Source of the DNA: Phycisphaerales bacterium AB-hyl4
GTDB taxonomy: Bacteria; Planctomycetota; Phycisphaerae; Phycisphaerales; Phycisphaeraceae
Assembly: GCA_041821185.1 (NCBI GenBank)
Contig: JBGUBD010000006.1
Location: forward strand, 248,001 to 312,000
Length of the DNA stretch: 64,000 nt
Direction of reading: 5' to 3'
In this document: piece by piece, positions 27,916 to 37,540 of the stretch
How positions within the stretch are numbered: the first letter of the stretch is position 1
Layout: each line of letters opens with the position of its first letter
The notes under the pieces: model-generated
What the model was told of the DNA's origin: nothing
The model's database searches: none
The model's input: the letters and a program-made list of their open reading frames with translations, nothing else
Position numbers and translations under genes: made by a program

Positions 27916-27946
27916 GTCGCGCCAGGGCGTGTCGTAAGCTTCGTGC

Positions 27947-29356
27947 ATGTCTAACGCTGAGGCTCCCAATCGAACGCTCCGGGAAGATCTGACCACGCCC
28001 ATCGCCGAGCAGGCGGGCGTGGTGGTTTGCGGAGGTGGACCGGCGGGCGCGGCGGCGGCTATCGCGGCGGCCCAAACGCAACGCCACCTCGGCATCATCC
28101 CCAACGTCCGGCTTATCGAGACCCACGGCCAACTCGGCGGCGTGTGGACCAGCGGCCTGCTGTCGTGGATCCTCGACGCTCGCAACAAGACCGGCCTGAT
28201 GCAGCAAATCATGCAACGCGTCGAGGCCTGTCGTGTCGATCTCGGCGGGCGACCGAACCGGCGGCGCGGTGGTCAGCTTTATGACGCCGAGCATATGAAA
28301 CTGCTGCTCGAAGAGATGTGCACAGAAGCTGGCGTTCGCCTGCTGTTGCATACCCGGGTCGTCGCCGCCTATCAGCAAAACGGCAAACTCACGCACATCG
28401 TCACTGAATCGAAGAGCGGGCGCGAGGCCTTCGCCGCCAGTTGTTTCATTGACTGCACCGGCGACGGCGACCTCGCCGCCCAGGCCGGTTGCAGCTACGA
28501 CTTCGGGCGATTCGATGCCAAGTCGTCGACGCCCCCCGCGTGTCAGCCCATGACGCTTATGGCCATGATCACCGGCGTCGACCGCGACGCAATCAGGCCG
28601 TTCTACGATCGCCAGCAATACACCAAACTCGAAGTCAAGCAGGCCATGCGCGCCGAGTTCGACCGGGCCGGCGTCAATCCGTCATACAGTCATCCCACTT
28701 TGTTCGAGGTTTACCCCGACCTCTTCGCGTTGATGACCAATCACGAGTATGACCGCGACCCACGGAACGCTCAGGCCGTCACCAATGCCACCATTGCCGC
28801 TCGGCGCGAAATATACGAACTCACCAAGGCGCTTCGGGGACTGGGCGACCCGTGGCGAGACCTGCGTGTGGTGGTCACGGCAGCACAGATCGGCATCCGC
28901 GAGAGCCGACGGCCGGCCGGGTTGTATCGCATTTGTCTCGATGACCTGGCCGTCGGTCGACGTCACGACGATGCGGTATGCGAATGCAGCTTCCCCATTG
29001 ACGTGCACGCCACGTCGAACAAGGGCGATCGCAGCGTCGAAGCGTCGCCTGTGTCCAAAACGCTTCCCTACGACATCCCCTTCCGCGCGCTGGTGGCGCG
29101 CGACGTGGATGGACTGCTCATGGCCGGCCGCTGCATCAGCGGCGACTTCTATGCCCACTCCTCGTACCGCGTGACTGGCAACGCTGTGCCCATGGGCGAG
29201 GCCGCCGGTTGCGCCGCAGCGCTGGCATCTGTTCGTGGATGTTCCGTTCGTGATCTCGATTATGTCGCAGAGGTTCGCCCCATTCAGCAATCGCTCTTTA
29301 ACGCGTCTCATGTGGCTGATGACCGCGATCGTCGCCGCACAGCCATGACTGTTTAG
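27947..29356 (+). CDS. FAD-dependent oxidoreductase
   Basis: 469 residues of the FAD-dependent family often found in planctomycete and Lentisphaerae sugar loci. The dinucleotide loop VVVCGGGPAGAAAAIAAAQ lies at residues 25-43, GGVWTSGLLSWILDA follows, FIDCTGDGDLAAQAG is the second flavin contact, and GLLMAGRCISGDFYAHSSYR then GNAVPMGEAAG the last. The substrate is unknown. No signal peptide is visible, so it should be cytoplasmic. It is the first target gene downstream of the PocR/AraC regulator. Confidence 0.85.
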   Translation: MSNAEAPNRTLREDLTTPIAEQAGVVVCGGGPAGAAAAIAAAQTQRHLGIIPNVRLIETHGQLGGVWTSGLLSWILDARNKTGLMQQIMQRVEACRVDLGGRPNRRRGGQLYDAEHMKLLLEEMCTEAGVRLLLHTRVVAAYQQNGKLTHIVTESKSGREAFAASCFIDCTGDGDLAAQAGCSYDFGRFDAKSSTPPACQPMTLMAMITGVDRDAIRPFYDRQQYTKLEVKQAMRAEFDRAGVNPSYSHPTLFEVYPDLFALMTNHEYDRDPRNAQAVTNATIAARREIYELTKALRGLGDPWRDLRVVVTAAQIGIRESRRPAGLYRICLDDLAVGRRHDDAVCECSFPIDVHATSNKGDRSVEASPVSKTLPYDIPFRALVARDVDGLLMAGRCISGDFYAHSSYRVTGNAVPMGEAAGCAAALASVRGCSVRDLDYVAEVRPIQQSLFNASHVADDRDRRRTAMTV

Positions 29357-29449
29357 CGTCGTCAGGCAACGATCCACAAAATGCGCAACGACCTGTACGT
29401 TTTGTATCCATAACCTCTCAGGTTTCTAATTTTCAAAAGGAGAAACAAG

Positions 29450-30184
29450 ATGAAGCTTCAAGTCACGCAACGTTTGTTCCCACGTGCGATCACCCTCGCA
29501 GGGCTAGGTTTTGCCGTGGTCGGCTCTGTGTTTGGTACTGCTGCGCATGCAGATGTTATTGTGAGTTCTGACCTGACCTATCTCACCACCTCTCGCGCGG
29601 AGATGACAGCGGTCGACGACAATGTCACCGTTTCAGAATACACCGCTCACGGAAATACTGCTTTCAGTACTTCCAGAACGCATTTCATCCGCGTCGACAC
29701 CGCCGGCAACGCCGCCAGACTCGCGACGATCAGTGATTCGGTCGATAATGATCTGTATGGCGAGTTTGAGATCACGGTCGATTCGGGTTGGCAGATGAAT
29801 CTGTCGTCGCTGGATATCGGCATGCAACTCAGCCGCGGCGCCGACACCGAGTCGTTCACCGTCCACCTTCGCAGCAGTCTCGACAACTTCGCCGAGGATA
29901 TTGCAGCCACCACACTCGGGGGCGATGGCAGCGTGAATGTCGTTAATGGCTCGGGTTCATTCGACCTGAGCGACGCGGCGTTCCAGGCGTTGACCGATAG
30001 CGTGACTTTCAGGATGTACATGGTGACTGACATCGGCTCGCGCACCGACGGCAGCCAGTATGTCCGGATTATGCCCGACGTCGTTCTCAACGGCACTGTC
30101 GTGCCTGAGCCGGGCACGTTGGGGCTGGCGGCACTCGGAAGTGTGTTCGTGCTGGGGCGCTGCCGGCGCGTGCGTACCGCCTGA
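29450..30184 (+). CDS. PEP-CTERM sorted exported protein
   Basis: 244 residues with a signal peptide ending near GTAAHA, a beta-rich body and the tail VPEPGTLGLAALGSVFVLGR followed by basic residues. AGGAG stands well before the ATG at 29450. The body is acidic, Ser/Thr rich, without known motifs. It lies between the oxidoreductase and a secreted barrel-like protein, in the same direction. Confidence 0.85.
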   Translation: MKLQVTQRLFPRAITLAGLGFAVVGSVFGTAAHADVIVSSDLTYLTTSRAEMTAVDDNVTVSEYTAHGNTAFSTSRTHFIRVDTAGNAARLATISDSVDNDLYGEFEITVDSGWQMNLSSLDIGMQLSRGADTESFTVHLRSSLDNFAEDIAATTLGGDGSVNVVNGSGSFDLSDAAFQALTDSVTFRMYMVTDIGSRTDGSQYVRIMPDVVLNGTVVPEPGTLGLAALGSVFVLGRCRRVRTA

Positions 30185-30274
30185 TGAACGCAACATGTTC
30201 AAACCCACTTGCCGTCATATATGTCGGATTCAGTAAGACTGAAATAATTTTTTTTACAGGTATTAGAAAACTCA

Positions 30275-32005
30275 ATGAACAAGTTCAGCAAGTTGTCCTT
30301 ACGCTCATTCATGCCCGGCGTCCTGGCTTGCCTTCTCGCGTGGGCAATCCAACCCGCGTTAGCAGACGAGGTCGTAGTGCTCGATGGGCCGCAGGCCGAA
30401 GCCTGGCGGCAGGCGATATCCCAGCGCGCCACGGTCAGCGATGTCCGCGCGATGGATCAGGTCCCTGAACAGGCGACGTTGATCATTCCGGACCGGTTGT
30501 TGACCCGGACAGAACTGGAGCACCTCAAGTCACTGCCGCGGAGCGTTCGCGTGCTGGCGATCGGCCGCAGTGCGTATTCTGAGAACGGCTCCAGTGCGGC
30601 AAGCGTACTCGGCGTCGGCAAGCACTTTCAGTACATTCCACTGCTGTACCCGGCCTGGCTGGATTATGATATGGATCGCTATAAAAGTATCGCCCGATGG
30701 ACCGCTGAGCAAGGGGCACACGGAATGGGCGTGTTCGCCTACGTCCACACGCTGCCGGATCGCAGCGAGGCGCCCAACTTTGAAGTCATTCGCGACGTCT
30801 TCGGCGCTTATGAAAGCTGGAAGAAAGAGGAAGTGCTTGACGAGCCACGCTCGCCGGGGCTGAAGCAAACCCCGCTGGTTCTGTTCATGCACAGGCGAGA
30901 CACGCTGCGTGCAGGACCTGAGGAGGCGGTGGACTGGGCGCGCAAGCTCAACGCCAACACGATCTCGGTCGAGGTCAGCCGGGTGCGCACACGCAGCGTG
31001 TATCCGAGCCAGTTCACCTACGAAGGTGAGCATGAATTCCAGGGTCGCATGGTCACACCGGAGAACGATCTGGACTATCTGCCCCGCATGCTTGCCGCGG
31101 CGGAGGAAGCCGACATCGCCATCCACGCCAACATCATGACCAAGCACAGCCCTCGACCGACCGAGCCACATGAAAGGCAGGTCATGTCCAGCGACTTTGG
31201 TTCAGGCGAAGACCCGCCCCGTGAAGCACCTTGCCCGATCTCCGGCGCGAGACATTACGACGACATGGCGGCCATGGTCGAGGAAATGTTGACAAAATAT
31301 CCGCAGATCGCAGCGATCGAACTGGATGAGCCGCGGATCTACAATCGAGGTTGGATCGACTGGGCGTGTTTCTGCCAGGGCTGCAATGAAGTCTTCAAAG
31401 AACGCTATGGCTATAACCTCACGCCGGCGAACGTGATTGATTATCCGCAGTTCGAAGACTCCGAGCCTGACGAACGGCGGGCTCACACGACTGAGGGAGG
31501 ACGACAATCGATCAATGCCGACTTTCAGGAGTTCCGCACCTGGATGATGAACGAGTTGCTGCTTGAAAAATTTCGTCGGGCGATCAACCGCGTCAAGCCT
31601 GACACGGCCCTGGTCGTCTGGCAGCCGCGAACATACGAGGCCTTTGGTTTCTCGCCCGGCGCGATCAACTACGGCGTCAGTGTGTTCGGCCCGGAGTACA
31701 TGGATGGCCCCGGCTCCCCCCGCTACCTCAATCACCCTGACACTTTTTATCCACGGCACGAACGTGTCGTACGCGCGGTGGATGTCCAAGACGACGAAGC
31801 CCAGTCGCTGGACGCCGAGATCGTCCGCGTGGACCTGTTCCACCTGGCCCAGCCGCTGCTGTGGGGCGAAGCGGAAGATCGAAGCCGATGGGTGCTGCTG
31901 AGCTCAGCCCAGGACGGCCGAGTCATGTATGTCGCGTTCGATCCACTTCGCGATGACCAGGCACATGACGTTCTAGGCCGGATACTCAACTGGATCGGAA
32001 ACTAA
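30275..32005 (+). CDS. Secreted TIM-barrel-like putative glycoside hydrolase
   Basis: 576 residues with a signal peptide cleaved near PALA-DE. The central part has TIM-barrel features: HGMGVFAYVHTLPDR, NANTISVEVSRVR, DIAIHANIMTKHSP and AAIELDEPRIYNRGWIDWAC, where the Glu-Leu-Asp-Glu end of a strand could hold a catalytic acid, followed by the CFCQGCNEVFKERYGY segment common to GHL10-like proteins. The C-terminus resembles the glutamine-amidotransferase-like or trimerisation module of beta-galactosidase-type proteins. Family assignment is only by pattern; no substrate can be named. The ribosome site is weak. Confidence 0.6.
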   Translation: MNKFSKLSLRSFMPGVLACLLAWAIQPALADEVVVLDGPQAEAWRQAISQRATVSDVRAMDQVPEQATLIIPDRLLTRTELEHLKSLPRSVRVLAIGRSAYSENGSSAASVLGVGKHFQYIPLLYPAWLDYDMDRYKSIARWTAEQGAHGMGVFAYVHTLPDRSEAPNFEVIRDVFGAYESWKKEEVLDEPRSPGLKQTPLVLFMHRRDTLRAGPEEAVDWARKLNANTISVEVSRVRTRSVYPSQFTYEGEHEFQGRMVTPENDLDYLPRMLAAAEEADIAIHANIMTKHSPRPTEPHERQVMSSDFGSGEDPPREAPCPISGARHYDDMAAMVEEMLTKYPQIAAIELDEPRIYNRGWIDWACFCQGCNEVFKERYGYNLTPANVIDYPQFEDSEPDERRAHTTEGGRQSINADFQEFRTWMMNELLLEKFRRAINRVKPDTALVVWQPRTYEAFGFSPGAINYGVSVFGPEYMDGPGSPRYLNHPDTFYPRHERVVRAVDVQDDEAQSLDAEIVRVDLFHLAQPLLWGEAEDRSRWVLLSSAQDGRVMYVAFDPLRDDQAHDVLGRILNWIGN

Positions 32006-32036
32006 CTTATTCGGGGGTGTGAAGTAGGAAATTACA

Positions 32037-32879
32037 ATGCACACAAACGCACCGTCTCAGTGCCGAAGAATGAAACGTTGGTCGCGCTCTTTCCAGAATA
32101 AGATGCCGTCGAACTGGCGACGCCGACGAGCGTTCACTCTGATCGAGCTTCTAGTGGTCATTTCGATCATAGCGATTTTGATCGCGTTGCTATTGCCCGC
32201 ACTTTCATCTGCACGCAACACGGCACGCGGGGCAGTCTGCCTGAGCAATATTCGTCAGTTGGGCACAATCTTTCACCATTACGCCTTGGACAGCGATGGC
32301 TACCTTCCCCGCAGGGTGTGGCAGGACATGCCAAGCGTCAGCACAGGCTACACCTGGCCCGCGGAACTGTGGGCTCGCGGCTATGTCGTGGATGTTCGAA
32401 CGTATTCCTGCCCGGAGATGGAGTCTCTGGGCGCAAGGGCAGACTTTGAAAGGCAGAGGGGCTGGCTCGGCAATCGAGAGGCCACCGCCTCTGTCATGAG
32501 TCAGGACTTCTGGCGGGAATCCCATTATGGGTATAACGTGCGAAACCTTGGGTCGAATTTTCGTAATAACCCGAACTCAGGTTGGACAGGGCCCAGTGCC
32601 CGTCTTGAAGAGATTCGCTCGTCTTCAAAGACGTTGTTGCTGGCGGATTCGGTGAACCCGTTCAGATTCTATGGCGAAAACCGACTGTTCGGGGCTTACG
32701 ATCTGATTGATACCTTTGGAACAACACGCCATTCTGGAGGCCTGCACGCTCGTCATGCGAGCAGCGTTAACATTCAATGGGCTGATGGGCACGCAACCAG
32801 TGTGAACACCGATCCGTTTAACCCATATCAGACACTTGGCGATGCAAGTTTATCGAGTGACACCATCTGGGCACGATGA
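32037..32879 (+). CDS. Pseudopilin-like protein with prepilin N-terminus
   Basis: 280 residues. A long basic leader of about 35 residues ends in [20 protein letters not shown]; again Ala before the cleavage site, Glu at +5. The helix ends with [25 protein letters not shown] (two segments), and near the end [20 protein letters not shown] carries the clear H...DGH motif. It follows the secreted barrel-like protein by 31 bases, AGGA lies upstream, and the RHS gene follows, though that gene seems to be a separate insertion. Confidence 0.87.
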   Translation: MHTNAPSQCRRMKRWSRSFQNKMPSNWRRRRAFTLIELLVVISIIAILIALLLPALSSARNTARGAVCLSNIRQLGTIFHHYALDSDGYLPRRVWQDMPSVSTGYTWPAELWARGYVVDVRTYSCPEMESLGARADFERQRGWLGNREATASVMSQDFWRESHYGYNVRNLGSNFRNNPNSGWTGPSARLEEIRSSSKTLLLADSVNPFRFYGENRLFGAYDLIDTFGTTRHSGGLHARHASSVNIQWADGHATSVNTDPFNPYQTLGDASLSSDTIWAR

Positions 32880-32942
32880 TCGGCGGCGTGTTTCGCGACC
32901 GTCGCAGGCTTGGATGTTTAGTCTCGGCTGGACGATGCCACC

Positions 32943-35900
32943 GTGCGGATCACGACGTACGCCTATGACTTCCGAGGCCGGCGGCTGAACGAGACCGGCG
33001 AACTGAACCATCATGTGGCGTACGTCTACGACAGCCTGAATCGGCTGGTGCAGACGGAGCGCTTCGACGGTCCAGCCGGAAATCTGTTGGGCCGCGAAGA
33101 GATGCTGTACGACGACCGCGGGCGAGTCTACCAGCAGATCGTGCACGGTGTGGATCCGGCCACAGGCAACGTGACCGAAAGCCTGGTCAGCGCCAACTGG
33201 TACGACGCGGCGGGCAATCTGGTCAAAAGCCAGGAACTCGCCAGCCAGCTGACCAGCAAGCGGGTGTATGACGGGCTGGGGCGAGCGGTTGCGGATTTCA
33301 CAGGTTACAGCACGGTTAGCGCCAGCTATGCTGAAGCGACCAGCATCGACGACGAAATTGTGCTGGAACAGCTTGAGACGTTGTACAACGACGCCGGCCA
33401 TGTCCTGCAGGTGACCCGGTATGCCCGTCACCACGACGACACCTCGAGCACAGGTGCCCTGAGCACCGGCAACGCGCGTCGAAGCTATCAGGCCTTCTGG
33501 TACGATGGCGGCGGAAGACGGGTCGCGATGGCGAACTACGGCACGAACGGCGGCTCGGGCCTGACGCGGCCCGCAACGGCCCCTGCGCCGTCGGACGACG
33601 TGCTCGTGAGCACCTTTGAGTACGATGATGCGGGGCGGGAGCATCTCACGACCGATCCCGCCGGCATCGTAACGCGCACGTTTTTCGATGACGCCGGGCG
33701 AGCCACGCATGTGGTGGAGAACTACGCCGCCTCGGCTTGGACCAGCGAGCCGAATCAACCAGCGGCCCGCGACAGCGACGTTAATCGCGTCACCGCCTAC
33801 GCCTACACTGCCGATGGTCAGATCGCCAACCTGACCGCCATCAATCCCTCGGCCGACGGCAGCACCGCCGACAACCAGATAACACGGTACGTCTACGGCA
33901 CAACGTTGGCTGAATCGGACGTGGCACGTACCGATCTGCTGCAGGCGATCATCTACCCCGACAGCGACAACTGGGACGAAAACACCCAGCAGGTTGCCAC
34001 GGGTGCCGACTGGGATCGTGTGGAACTGGCTTATAATCGGCAAGGTGAGTTGACACGTCGGACCGATCAGCGCGAAGTGACGCATGTGTACGATTACGAC
34101 GCGCTCGGCCGACCGTTGCACGATCGAGTGACGGACTTGGGACGATCCGAAGAAAATGTCGACGAGGTCGTCCGCCGCCTGAGCCGCAGCTACGAGGTTC
34201 GCGGCATGGTGGCCAGCGTGACCAGCCACGATGATGCCGCCTACGGAAGCGGTCAGGTGCTCAACGAGGTCACCTACACCTACAACGATTTCGGGCAGTT
34301 AATCGAAGAACGGCAGGCATACGACGGAGCGGTAGACGGCAACACGCCCGCCATCGGCTACGGCTACGCCGATGGCTTCGATCCGATCCACGGCATCCGC
34401 CTGGAACATGTGACCTATCCCAATGGTCGACGAGTGCATGCGGTCTACAATGGGCATGGAAATATCGACCACCAGATCGGCCGCGTCACCGCCTTAGTGG
34501 AGGATGATGGCTTCGGCCAGCCCTCCAGCGCGTCCAGCGATGAGATCGTTCGCTACGACTATCTTGGGATGCAGACGCCCGTGAACCAGGCCTACCCCAA
34601 CCCGGCGATCCAGCTGACACGTATCGGCGATCCCATGGCCAGCGACCCCTACAGTGCGACGGCCACGAACGAAGGCGGCTTCGACCGCTTCGGCCGACTC
34701 GCACGCCAGCAATGGCAGGACGCCAGCGATCCCCAGGACCCGCTCGACGTGCTCCACGTCACCCACGGCTACGACCGCGCCTCCAACCGCACCCACGCCG
34801 ATCGCCACGTCTATCGCAGCTTCGCCCAAGCCTACGACTACGATCAACTCCACCGCCTCAACGACTTCAGAGCCGGCGCCACCGCCTACGACGGGCAGGA
34901 CCAACCCGACGGCATCGCCAGCCACTGGACGCTCAAGCAACAAACGTGGAACCTCGACCAACTCGGCAACCAACTGGAACTGTCCGAACGCGGCGATGTC
35001 ACCTGGAGCCGCAACACACCCAACGCCGCCAACGAAATCACCGCGCGCGAGGTCCGCGCCGACCAGGGCAAACCCGTGGCAGGGCCGTTCGAACTCGGTG
35101 CTAACTTGAGCCATTGGGAAGTGCCCGAAGCGGACAACCCCGCCGATACCGATGAAATCGGGTTGGCTTCGGGCCACGTCGTGGTTCAGTCAGTCAAACA
35201 AGGCACGTACGACGGCATCCAACAGCCCGAAGCGGCGGCGATCGTGTTGCTGGACGCGCCCGAAATCGGACAAACCGGCTTCTCCGCCTGGATTCCCCTG
35301 GCTCACACCCCCGAAGACGCGGAGGTAGGTATCGTCTTCGCCTACCAATCGCCCAATGACTATTGGATCAAAGTTCAGAATAAGACCGATGGGTACAACC
35401 GCACTTATCATGTGCTTGACGGTCAGAAGATTCAAAAAACCCACAGTAACGTTTCACACCCGCAAAACATGCAGTTCGTGCGCTCGCACGGTGGTCACTT
35501 GGCTTACAGCTTCGATCTCGAAGACGGCTTTCCCCCCGGCCGTATAGGCTTTTACAGCACGGCCGCGGGCACACGCTTCGACATCCCCTACATCAACGAA
35601 GACAGTGAAACCCGCATGCTGGCCGGTCGCTGGCGCCACTGGGCCTCCAACGCCGGATGGGACAACATCCGCTTCCTCAGCGCCAACAACCGTCTGGGCA
35701 TCGGTCACACGAAAAACCATGGTGGTCCGGCCAACACTCGCATTCCCATCCTGCTGGAAGGCCGACACCTGGATCGATTCGAGGCCACCTTCTCGTTCCA
35801 AAACGAGTCAAGCACCTGGCGCCCGATCCGATTCCTCTTCGATGCCCTCGATGCCAATCATTACAGCGCTATCACCATCCAGAACAACGGCGCGCCCTCC

Positions 35901-37529
35901 AATGGCTTCGAAATGGTCGACGGCCGCGCGCCCGATAGCGTGCAAGGGACCAGCCGCTCCTGGAACATGAGCAGCGGCAGTACTCACTGGTACCGCGTGA
36001 TCCGGGACGACAACGAAATCACCATCCTCCAGCAGGCCAGCGAAAACGAACCCACAACTTGGGACCCCGTCAACGACCGCGTCTACGACTCCAGCAACTT
36101 CACCTTCCGCGGCGGCCTGATCGGCTTCAGCGAGGCCGGTGAACACCTCCAATCCGTCGGCGACCTAACCCTCAAAAGCGACACCAACGGTGACGGCACG
36201 TACGACACCACCGAACACATCGAAGGCTTCGCAGTCGATCAGGACGGCTACGCGCACGATGACCCCACCCACGACGCCGCGGGCAACCTCACCTACGACG
36301 GCGTCTACCGCTACAGCTACGACGCCTGGAACCGCCTCGTCGCGGTGACCAAGGCCTACCGCGACAGCCAGGGCGACATTCAAGAAGGCTCGACGATACA
36401 GAAACTCGAATACGACGCGCAGGGACGACGCATCGTCCAACGCGTGATGAACAGCGCCTACCTCGATATGACCCAGCACTACTACTACGCCGGCCAGAGC
36501 GTCGTCGAAGTCCGCAACGGCTCGAATATCGTGCTCAAGCAGAAGCTCTGGGCCGGCACGTTCAACATCGGCGACGGCTACATCGATCAACTGCTCCAGG
36601 TCGCCCACAACGAAGACCCCTTCGCCACCGACGGCAGCGAAGCCCAGTGCGAAATCGTCTTCTACGCCCTCCACGACGCCAACTACAACCTGCTCGCCCT
36701 CGTCGACGAAGACGGCACGATCGCCGAACGCTACGAGTACACCCCCTACGGCCAACGCACCGTCTACTTCTCCCCCGGTCCCAACGACCCCCTCGCCATG
36801 GCACCGACCACGATCAGCCGGCGCTGGCAGGTCGCCGGCGTCAGTCAGCCCTACGGGCTCAACAGCGTGGGACACCAGGGGCTCAGCCACGATGAGGTGA
36901 CGGGGCTGGTGCACAACCGGGCACGCATGCTGCATCCACGGCTGGGGAGGTTCATGCAGAGGGACCCGTTGAATCAGAACATGCCGGGCGGCGGATATCA
37001 CGATGGCATGAGTCTGTATCAATATGTAGGCAGCAATTCTTTAACTGCCTATGACCCGGAAGGTATGGCGGAAATTAGAAGAGGTGGCTGGGCATTGTCG
37101 TGTATTAGGGTAACGAACAATTATCGCCAAGATTGTTCAGCGGAACGTGAAAGAGAGTGTTGTGATAGCGAGAATTCGGTAGATCCATTTTCTTGCTGTG
37201 CAAGAAACGTTTCTGGCTTCGTATGCGCTGCCATTGCGGTGGCTCCAAGAGGTGTTGCATGCATGTTGAGTTGTCTGAACAGGTGCATATATGATCATTA
37301 TGCACAGCGGGGTACACCACAGTGGGGCGAGGCTGACGACGCTTGCAACGAGCACGGTATTTGTCATCCAAAATGTTGTGAGGCGATGGCCAATGCTGAG
37401 CAAAATGGTTTGACACAATGCGTGGCCCCCTGCCAGCAGCAATGCCAATCATGGATCAATGTTGATGACGTCGTCCGATCTATTGAAGGAATGCGGCAGG
37501 CATTTGGCCGATCATTATGCTGTAACTGA
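32943..37529 (+). CDS. RHS/YD-repeat protein with cysteine-rich C-terminal tip, 5'-truncated
   Basis: 1528 residues from a GTG at 32943. A stop codon lies eight codons upstream while YD-repeat sequence begins at once (ITTYAYDFRGRRLNETGEL), so the original N-terminus and signal are lost. YD repeats run to about residue 700. Residues about 716-1080 are a non-YD insert with two concanavalin/LamG-like modules. Repeats resume (YRYSYDAWNRLVAV) and the RHS core ends with LHPRLGRFMQRDPL near 1342 and YQYVGSNSLTAYDPEGMAE. The last 150 residues carry 19 cysteines with several CC pairs, and the DNA becomes AT-richer there. In RHS families this variable tip is often a toxin; its function here is unknown. 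Confidence 0.85.
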   Translation: MRITTYAYDFRGRRLNETGELNHHVAYVYDSLNRLVQTERFDGPAGNLLGREEMLYDDRGRVYQQIVHGVDPATGNVTESLVSANWYDAAGNLVKSQELASQLTSKRVYDGLGRAVADFTGYSTVSASYAEATSIDDEIVLEQLETLYNDAGHVLQVTRYARHHDDTSSTGALSTGNARRSYQAFWYDGGGRRVAMANYGTNGGSGLTRPATAPAPSDDVLVSTFEYDDAGREHLTTDPAGIVTRTFFDDAGRATHVVENYAASAWTSEPNQPAARDSDVNRVTAYAYTADGQIANLTAINPSADGSTADNQITRYVYGTTLAESDVARTDLLQAIIYPDSDNWDENTQQVATGADWDRVELAYNRQGELTRRTDQREVTHVYDYDALGRPLHDRVTDLGRSEENVDEVVRRLSRSYEVRGMVASVTSHDDAAYGSGQVLNEVTYTYNDFGQLIEERQAYDGAVDGNTPAIGYGYADGFDPIHGIRLEHVTYPNGRRVHAVYNGHGNIDHQIGRVTALVEDDGFGQPSSASSDEIVRYDYLGMQTPVNQAYPNPAIQLTRIGDPMASDPYSATATNEGGFDRFGRLARQQWQDASDPQDPLDVLHVTHGYDRASNRTHADRHVYRSFAQAYDYDQLHRLNDFRAGATAYDGQDQPDGIASHWTLKQQTWNLDQLGNQLELSERGDVTWSRNTPNAANEITAREVRADQGKPVAGPFELGANLSHWEVPEADNPADTDEIGLASGHVVVQSVKQGTYDGIQQPEAAAIVLLDAPEIGQTGFSAWIPLAHTPEDAEVGIVFAYQSPNDYWIKVQNKTDGYNRTYHVLDGQKIQKTHSNVSHPQNMQFVRSHGGHLAYSFDLEDGFPPGRIGFYSTAAGTRFDIPYINEDSETRMLAGRWRHWASNAGWDNIRFLSANNRLGIGHTKNHGGPANTRIPILLEGRHLDRFEATFSFQNESSTWRPIRFLFDALDANHYSAITIQNNGAPSNGFEMVDGRAPDSVQGTSRSWNMSSGSTHWYRVIRDDNEITILQQASENEPTTWDPVNDRVYDSSNFTFRGGLIGFSEAGEHLQSVGDLTLKSDTNGDGTYDTTEHIEGFAVDQDGYAHDDPTHDAAGNLTYDGVYRYSYDAWNRLVAVTKAYRDSQGDIQEGSTIQKLEYDAQGRRIVQRVMNSAYLDMTQHYYYAGQSVVEVRNGSNIVLKQKLWAGTFNIGDGYIDQLLQVAHNEDPFATDGSEAQCEIVFYALHDANYNLLALVDEDGTIAERYEYTPYGQRTVYFSPGPNDPLAMAPTTISRRWQVAGVSQPYGLNSVGHQGLSHDEVTGLVHNRARMLHPRLGRFMQRDPLNQNMPGGGYHDGMSLYQYVGSNSLTAYDPEGMAEIRRGGWALSCIRVTNNYRQDCSAERERECCDSENSVDPFSCCARNVSGFVCAAIAVAPRGVACMLSCLNRCIYDHYAQRGTPQWGEADDACNEHGICHPKCCEAMANAEQNGLTQCVAPCQQQCQSWINVDDVVRSIEGMRQAFGRSLCCN

Positions 37530-37540
37530 AAGGATATGAA

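Noticed and set aside
37075..37529. The RHS tip as a metallothionein
   Set aside because: It has several CC pairs but lacks the dense CxC pattern, and it contains large hydrophobic stretches; a disulfide-rich fold is at least as likely.
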